Part shown: piece by piece, positions 56,841 through 64,000 of the stretch
How positions within the stretch are numbered: the first letter of the stretch is position 1
Layout: the number at the start of each line of letters is the position of its first letter
Assembly (NCBI RefSeq): GCF_030272615.1
Contig: NC_081411.1
Location: forward strand, 185,240,449 to 185,304,448
Direction: 5' to 3'
DNA length: 64,000 bases
From: Cryptomeria japonica
Taxonomy: Eukaryota > Streptophyta > Pinopsida > Cupressales > Cupressaceae
The notes under the pieces: model-generated
What the model saw: only the letters and a program-made list of their open reading frames with translations
What the model was told of the DNA's origin: nothing
The model's database searches: none
Translations under genes and position numbers: made by a program

Positions 56841-58770
56841 AGACAATTGTAATATTGATAATATTAGAGGTAACATTAAATGGAGAAGGTATCAAGATGC
56901 ATGTAATTATGGACCATTTAGGAAATTCTATCGTAGTGGTATAGGTGCAATAAGTTCCTTTATTGCATATTTTCCTCATAAATATAATAATAAGGCATGT
57001 TATATGGTTCTAGAATGGTATGTGGGTATTGAATTAAGGGGTTTTATATGACTACAAGATATATATTGACCCATAGAGTAGAAAAACTTCAATGTTAAAT
57101 CGATTTTATGAATTTCAATGGAAGTGCATTCTTATGAGTTTATATGAAACAAGGTAGTTTAGTGTTGTGTAATAAGTCTAGCCATTTTGTTGATAAGATA
57201 AACCCAAGGACATTCAAGCTACTTTATGAATATTATATAATATAATCTAATTCATGACCTTGGTATCCTTAATAAGTAATTGTAAGGGTTTTGGGATGAT
57301 CACATTGAATTAGGATCAATATTAGTGCGAGGTCAAGTTGAGATAAATATCCTTGTTGGAAGTTCCTCAATATAGGTTTACTATATTTTGAGCTTAGTCA
57401 AACATTTTGCTACCTACTGTGAAGCATTAACAACTGAAGGGGATTCATTGATTGATGTTGGTTATGGCAACCTATGTATAGATGTCCTTTGAGAAACCAT
57501 GTGAGGAGAACTACGTGTGATTTTTATCTTGTTTGGAAGTAGATACGTAGCTAGTCCTTGGGAAAATGATGCACTTGTGACATCGTGTATGTAGGGCAAG
57601 AGTCTAGGGGGATAACTCCCAAGCTTTGAGGTTATTCTTAATTAGTTTGATCTTCTCTCTCCAATAGACTTTAGATGAGGCTAAAATAAGCATTTGATGG
57701 TTATGAATGTGTTAAGGAAATCTAATAAATTATGTTTAATACATAATGTGCTTCCAAATATTGAGTTGAATGAAGTTAATGTGTGGACAGACTAAAAGCT
57801 GATTTTCATTTATCTATTGAGTAGAGTTCATCTTGTGTTGGATCCAAGTGATTTTTATGTGGTTGTGAAACTTAATCCTATACCTATAAGACTATGTATA
57901 AACTCTCAAATCAATCAATTGTGATACACTTTTTCCTAATTAGGATTATCTTTTTCCAATGCTAAGTTGGCTACAGGTGCTAACTTTTATGACAATGGAT
58001 GGAGTTAGAGCCCTATAAGGGCATAGGTAGGTGTTGTATACTTCTAATACATAGACTATTACTCTTTATTATAAGTGATCACTCATGGGTAAATCCTAAG
58101 ACATACTCAAAGATAAACTTATTGATGCTTGGGCTTGATAGTAGTTAAGGAGCATATTATGCTGACAGACTATTAACCATGCCACTTAGATAGTGGGGAT
58201 GGATTCCGCTAGTAGAATGTGGGTTTAGGAGACAATGACATATTAGTGAGGGTTTCCTTGTGTTTTTCTAAAGGCTTGGATAAATTCCACCAAGAGCATG
58301 TGGGCCTTGGGGCAAGTGACACGCCAATGATCGATGTTCTTATTTGCTTAGTCATCTAATGGATTTCAAATGAAGAATAATAAGGTAATAGTTGGACCAA
58401 CCTCCTAATATACCTTTGGCATGTCCTAATGTGTGTAATTCTTTCTTAGATTATTAGATGTACATGCAACCTTGGGTGAATTGTCATCAAGAAGTTGACC
58501 CTATGTATTTTAGGTTGGTTTGACTGTCTAGTCTCCCACCATAGGCCACAAAATCTATTTGGATGGGGTGGGTAGGTATAGGCATGTTCAACGAATTTGT
58601 GTGTTACATTGTGATTTTTTTTGTTTTTACTCAATATTTATTTGTTGATGATCACAAGTAGTATGGGATGCTTGTCATCATCATAATTGGTGCAAAAGAT
58701 CGAGGAAAAGGGTGGAATGAACCTAATTTGTAGTCCATAATGCACCAACATTCTTTTTCCATCTAGGATG
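56841..58770. other. Intergenic, no gene supported
   Basis: AT-rich. Near 58,190-58,320 a segment of about 55-60 bases recurs loosely (ggattccgctagtagaatgtggg and ttccaccaagagcatgtggg). Nothing else is recognised. Confidence 0.4.
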
Positions 58771-58774
58771 TACT

Positions 58775-59110
58775 CAAAGGGTAGTTGAGTAGTCACTCAT
58801 TGTGGATGTGTTAGTCACTCATTGCATATGTGTTGGTTAGTCATTGTGTATATGTGATGTATGCTAGAGTTAGTCAATATTTATATGTGTGATAAGTTAG
58901 AGCTGGTCACTGTGTATGTTATGTACATGTTGGAGCTAGTCACTATGTATATGCGATGTCTGTTGGATTTAGTCATGGTATTTATGTGACACATATTGGA
59001 AATAGTGACTACAATATTTATGATGTATGCTTGAGCTAGTCAATGTGTATGTGTGATGTGTATGATCTAGTCATATAAATATATGTTATGTATGCTTGAG
59101 CCACTCACTA
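58775..59110. repeat. Degenerate minisatellite
   Basis: About eight units of 35-50 bases with the core gagctagtcactatgtatat followed by gtgatgtatg. The order is kept but the units differ by substitutions and small indels. Confidence 0.8.
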
Positions 59111-61337
59111 TGATAATAAGGGGATTATGGATTGATATGACCCTTGTGTATTTTTGTGTTAGCACACTAATGATTATTAATGTTTACTATGAAACAAGAT
59201 CTTGTTGACAAATAGTTATAATTTTATTATATAGGACTAAGTTAATAGATTGCATGTATGCTTTTTAGTCAGAATTTAAAGAGAGACCGAAGATCTCATA
59301 TGAGAGGAGATAGGGAACTCCCTTTAACATTCAATGGAAAACTACACAACCTTTGATTTTCCACAAGAGGGTACATATGCAAGATAAACATGGATGAACT
59401 CTTAAGGTTTAGATCTAGTCCGAGGAATTACCTTGACATTAGGCACTTACCATCTTTTGTGTAAGCATAAGTGGTGGCATGGAGTTGTTTCCAACATGGT
59501 GATTGAAGAAACTAGGAAGTTCAACCTTAAAACCTATAAAAAGATGCTTGGTCAATTAGGTTGGTACTATTAATTTTTTAAAATAATTTGTAGTGATTGA
59601 GGGGGTGTTGTTACATGGCTATTAGTCCAACTAGGTTCAAACATTGGACCTATCAATCTCCCTTGAATATGAATTTAATGATATGGCCTTGCACTACTAA
59701 TCAACCATAACTAAGTTGGTCATCTGGTATGATTGTAGTTTCCTTGAACTTCTTGAATGCACTTTTAAGCTTGTGAAAATGGATGACTAGTCCTAATTAA
59801 GAAAACCTAAATTGCTAAAAAATGGAAAGTTGGATCTATGAATTGTAAAGGAAAAAAATAGAGTGCACAATAGAAGGTTATGCCATTTATTGATTGCTAT
59901 TTCCTCTAACCCACTTGCTGGATTTGACTTACCCTTTGTTATGTGTGAAATTTCACTACATCTTTAAAGGTATTAAAAATCCTTCTCATGGTAGGAACAT
60001 GAATTATCAAGAACACAAACTACAAATAACTAAAGGTGTATGCTTTAATTGGTTAGTACTTGTGTTAAAAATAGAGATATCAATACCCTCAATGGGCACT
60101 TTATAACTAACTTGATACTTGGAGATGAAGTCACAAATTTGGGAATGATCTCTAATTGGCATGGTACGAAGCAATCCGAATAGTAACTTACAAGAAATGC
60201 ATAGATCTATGTTTCATTCATTAGTGAAAAAATGTACTTTCTAAGTTAATTTTTTTCTAATGTTGGTTAGTGGGACATTGTGATATGATGTTAAACCACA
60301 CAGCAAGAAAATTGATTATAGGTATATGAAAATTATGTGAGATTGAAGAAATGAATTAGAACATATGTCATACACAAGTATGAAGAGTTTGTCTTGATGC
60401 ATGCACTTTGGTACTTCACAAAGGTTAACTTCAAAATGTGTATTCAATAGTATAATATTGACCTCTCTTGAGAAAAAATACCCGATAAAGTAAAAGTGGA
60501 TGATTAGATTGAGCAAAAATGCTTACTTGAGGGTGTATTTTTAGTATACACCTTGTTAAATATTATAAATAATTACTCCAACTTGGTCAAATTAGTGAAA
60601 AGAGAACCACTTTAGAGGTAAGTATAATGCATACAAAAGCGATTGAATTGGCTTGTAACCAAAATTTTCAAAGGAATTAATAAATACAATATTTTAATAA
60701 GCTAGGATGGCTTATCATAAGGGGCAAAGGAAGTCACATCCTACATAGGCAAGCGTAAAGGATGGTAGAAATGAAGAGTAATGACATAGGTATGGATGTC
60801 ATGATAGAAAAGATGATGGAAGAAGATGCATTTAATGAGATATGGTTTGTGTATGGATCTGTTGTGTGGGCATTTGTTGGAGAGGGCAAGAGTAGTGGCA
60901 CATGCATGGATAACTTAACATCATATGCAATGTCATAAATAGAGGATAGGTAAGTGGAAAGAGAAGTTTTCAAACCATTAGTAGACATGGTGTCCCTTTT
61001 AGGTGGAAGATAGTAGTTTTGGGGAAGACTAATATAACATGTAAGGTAGACTCTAAAGCACCCATGACCCCATGATTTGTAGACACAGGCTCTATTATGG
61101 GAATAAATTGTAGAGGGAAAGTAGGGATACTATATGAGAGAAGAAGAGATAAGTGTGAGTAGGTAGAGGTTACAAAGGGGGAGAAAAATCTTTGAAAAGA
61201 AAAGTGTTTTCAAGGGTCATTATGATTGCCTTGGCAAACATGTATTTATATATATAGAAGCATGCAAGAAGCATGAAGGTAGGGTGTGATCTATCAAAGG
61301 AGATACGTTCTCTTGGAATACCATGATCATAAGATAT
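59111..61337. other. Intergenic, no gene supported
   Basis: AT-rich, short open frames only. None shows a domain or a repeat I can name. Confidence 0.4.
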
Positions 61338-63006
61338 GCACAAATTGATTTGTTCAAAAAGGCTTTATAAACATTAAAGGAAATGAAACTGGTAAGTAGC
61401 TAGCCCAAATTCCACAACATTTGCCAATTTTTTCATTGTCTATGTTGAAAGAAGAGTTCAAACAAGTTACATGCATTCTCAGGGTTCAAGGGTGGAGAAA
61501 TTTATTGATGTGAGGGAGGAGTTTTATTATTTAGCACCACAACCATATCAAGTGTGGTGGAGAAAAAATTAAGAAGACTATAATTTGAGGTGTTTCTTGT
61601 TGTAGCAATATTGAGGGCATGACCACAAATATTTGATGCTAAACCAAGAAAGCATCAAAGTTACTATCACGCAAATGAAAATTATATGATGTTGTATTTA
61701 TATTGTACTCCTAATTCATTCAAAACATTTAGTCTCTAGAAGGTTATAAAGTTCATAAAAACACTTTCATCATTTACCATTCAATTTAAATCTTTTATAG
61801 ATTCTTTTTATTAGTTTGAAAGATGCAACATGATTAGTTTCTCATGTTAATGACAATTGACCATGTGTCTTCACTTGAATTATGATAATTATATTTTAAA
61901 TTTTATGTAAACTATTATTAGTTTTCATTTATTGTGGAAGGGAAACTATGAATATATCAAAATAATGTTAAGCTTACTTTGAAAGGCTAAGTGTGATACC
62001 AAAATGACTATAATATAAGATTTAGTAACTACCCATTCAGGCTACATAATTTTACATTGGTGGGAGTATCATGCTTAGTATTTATGACATCTATATTAAC
62101 CTTGTATGAATACACAATGGTTTCTAAGTCAAAATCTTAATAGTGATGGAATTTATACTTTTACAAAATTCAAAAATATTTTTCATGTTGTGAATCACAA
62201 GTGAACATGATATGCAATTACCTTTTAGAAATGTCTTGCACAAATCTTTTAATGAAGAAATAAAATGGAAGTGCCGACTTAAACCAAAGAAAATGCTTGA
62301 ACTAAATGTCATTATTGGTTACAAAATTGTAAGGATTGTTGACTTTGCATCTATGTGATGCTATCCCTAGTTGTTGTTCTCACTTTATGTTGGATAATTA
62401 AGATGTTTCGTGATTTTGTGACATTTATACATATTGCAACAACTAAAATTTGAAAAAAAACTTTTTTTGTAAACCCAAGGTTGTCATATGGGATTGCTTA
62501 TTATTTAGGTCCTTAATTTCATATTTAGTATAAATGATGAATGTAGATATTATCCAACCCTTAAACTAGACTATAAAGAAGAATGAGTGGTTGTCTCATA
62601 AAAGGTAAATAAAAATTCAAAAGGGCAATACTATTATTATTTATTATTAGAGAGTGTTTCCAATTGTCTTGAGTATAACCCAAATTTAATCATTCTTAAC
62701 ACTAGTTGCAAACATTGACATGACATTCAAGGTTAAAAAGGATTTTATGTGGATTTACTAGGATGTCATTTATTATTATATGATACTCGATGTCATTGAA
62801 CCATATTGAAATGAGAACCCATCAGGAGCCTTATCAAGGCTTTTAGAGTATTGATACATTGTTTTGATATTATGATTACATGATGTTTATCAAACTCTTA
62901 AGTATGGTAATCCCAATAAGGGAACCACTATGGGAACTAAAGAAAGATTACTATGGATATAGTTAGTGCAAGGATACACCTATGTTGTAAAACCTTTGAG
63001 ATGATG
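61338..63006. repeat. Duplicated 1.7-kb segment, copy 2
   Basis: Partner of copy 1 at 55,164-56,840, diverged, with the coding-like part more broken. It could be a segmental duplication of the upstream region of an NLR gene, or two copies of an unclassified dispersed repeat. Confidence 0.82.
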
Positions 63007-64000
63007 GGTGGGCACGAGTGGGAGAAGAGAGGTGGTAGGGTTTTTGGAGGGGTGGTCATTGCAAGGGAAACATATAATGTAGATTCAGATGCAGACGGTT
63101 ATGAAGATGATGGAGATGTGGAGAGAGGTGACATCTACAAAATTATTTCTTGCATGCTAGGGTTTCATTGATTCTTGGCTTTATTGTGGTGGATTTGGTC
63201 AGCGATGTGGTGTTGTTGTCATCTTTGAAGGTTCTTTTTGCTTCTACTTTTCCTTTATGCTCCATCGTTCCTCTCTTTTTAGGCATTGTGATGGATATCG
63301 TTGTTTTCATGGTGGAGGCAATTTTGGTGTGTGCATAGAAAGGTAGTGTTTTTTATTGCTCATGGGGTCTCCTTAGAGGAGGATGGCAATTGTTCAATGG
63401 TTGCCAAGGGTGTTGTGGCTCTGGGTTATAGTAGCGGTAAATTTTTCTATGTTGTTTTGGGTTTTTTGGGTTTTCCTCTCTAGATGCTTTCTTGTTCTTC
63501 TGTGCCTTGTTTGGCCACTATGGAGTTGGATGATGCTTTTGTGATGGCGGCCTATGATTGCATGAGATCCCATTTTAAGGGTTTTGGTGTTATCTTTCCC
63601 TTTTCCATGGTGTTGTTGGGGGCCTTTGTTCCTCATGGGTTGGCCTCTTTGATGAAGCTCTTTGTTAGTGCCACCTCAATTTCTCTTTTATGCACTTTTG
63701 GTGGTAGTTTTGCTAGGGTTTAATCCCTATTTGGCATGTTTGAGGCTTTCTAGTCCCTTTTGGGGCTTCCCTCCCTTTTATTTTGTGGGGTATGTGTTTC
63801 TACAATGCTCATCTTCTTATACCCTTTTAAGTTCCTCGTGATGGGACTTTTATTGTTCTCCCCAAGCTTGAGCTTTTGGCTTCCATGCCCAATGGACCCA
63901 TTTTTGTTGTTGCCTCTTGTTTTCAATTAAGGGTTTTCTTTGGCTTTGAGGTGTGTCCGTCCTTGTGCAGTTAGTTGGAGCTCTATGGTTTCCTAGTCAT
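63007..64000. other. T/G-rich stretch at the right edge, not identified
   Basis: The plus strand is rich in T and G (many gtttttgg, tgttgttggg words) and less AT-rich than its surroundings. Several short plus-strand frames (63,150-63,338; 63,484-63,723) encode hydrophobic Leu/Val/Phe-rich peptides without domains. It may be the start of another repeat continuing past 64,000. I cannot support a gene. Confidence 0.35.

Noticed and set aside
1-64000. CRISPR arrays, rRNA or tRNA genes, bacterial operons
   Set aside because: None seen. The phased cacagacgc motif has irregular spacers inside a retrotransposon leader, and the only tRNA-like match is the 12-base copia primer-binding site.

Overview
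The window reads as nuclear DNA of a seed plant, most likely a gymnosperm (conifer). The grounds are spliceosomal introns, TNL-type NB-LRR sequence, plant PPR relics, plant Ty1/copia and Tat-type Ty3/gypsy retrotransposons, and very low gene density with many old, mutated and nested elements. The conifer assignment is inference. All translations and splice sites were read by eye, and no database search was possible.

Layout. 1-10,106: a Tat-lineage gypsy element (element A) on the minus strand, with stop codons and a frameshift; its 5' LTR is 9,335-10,106. Element A is inserted into an older gypsy element (B) on the plus strand, whose RT resumes at 10,107 and which runs through integrase, an antisense plant-mobile-domain gene and a 3' LTR ending near 18.2 kb. 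19,029-19,395: a solo LTR with a perfect 5-bp target duplication. 21.1-21.6 kb: a fold-back (MITE-like) element. About 22.3-32.8 kb: a probable 10.5-kb DNA transposon carrying a decayed transposase gene (plus) and a second unknown gene (minus), with a copia relic and simple repeats inside. 33,022-35,060 and 41,536-42,666: two further solo LTRs with perfect target duplications. 37.7-38.1 kb: another fold-back element, just upstream of an unidentified short exon candidate. 38.5-41.0 kb: decayed PPR repeats. 42,981-48,244: a structurally complete copia element (LTRs, PBS, gag-pol, PPT, target duplication) whose coding region is broken.

The main find is at 49,280 to about 55,003, minus strand: one apparently intact multi-exon gene predicted to encode an NB-ARC domain of TNL type, about a dozen leucine-rich repeats, and then a module that looks like the sieve element occlusion (SEO, P-protein) family, ending in a Cys/His cluster. 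From the NB-ARC exon onward every exon junction is phase 0 and the frame stays open to the final stop. The NB-ARC has lost the Walker A lysine, the kinase-2 aspartates and the MHD motif, and no TIR domain is visible. If confirmed by cDNA this is an NLR-SEO fusion, linking immune-receptor architecture to a phloem-sealing filament protein. Fusion and function are inferences from sequence alone.

The right flank (55.1-64 kb) holds a 1.7-kb duplicated segment (55,164-56,840 and 61,338-63,006) that starts just upstream of the NLR-SEO gene, a degenerate minisatellite (58.8-59.1 kb), and otherwise no gene I can support.
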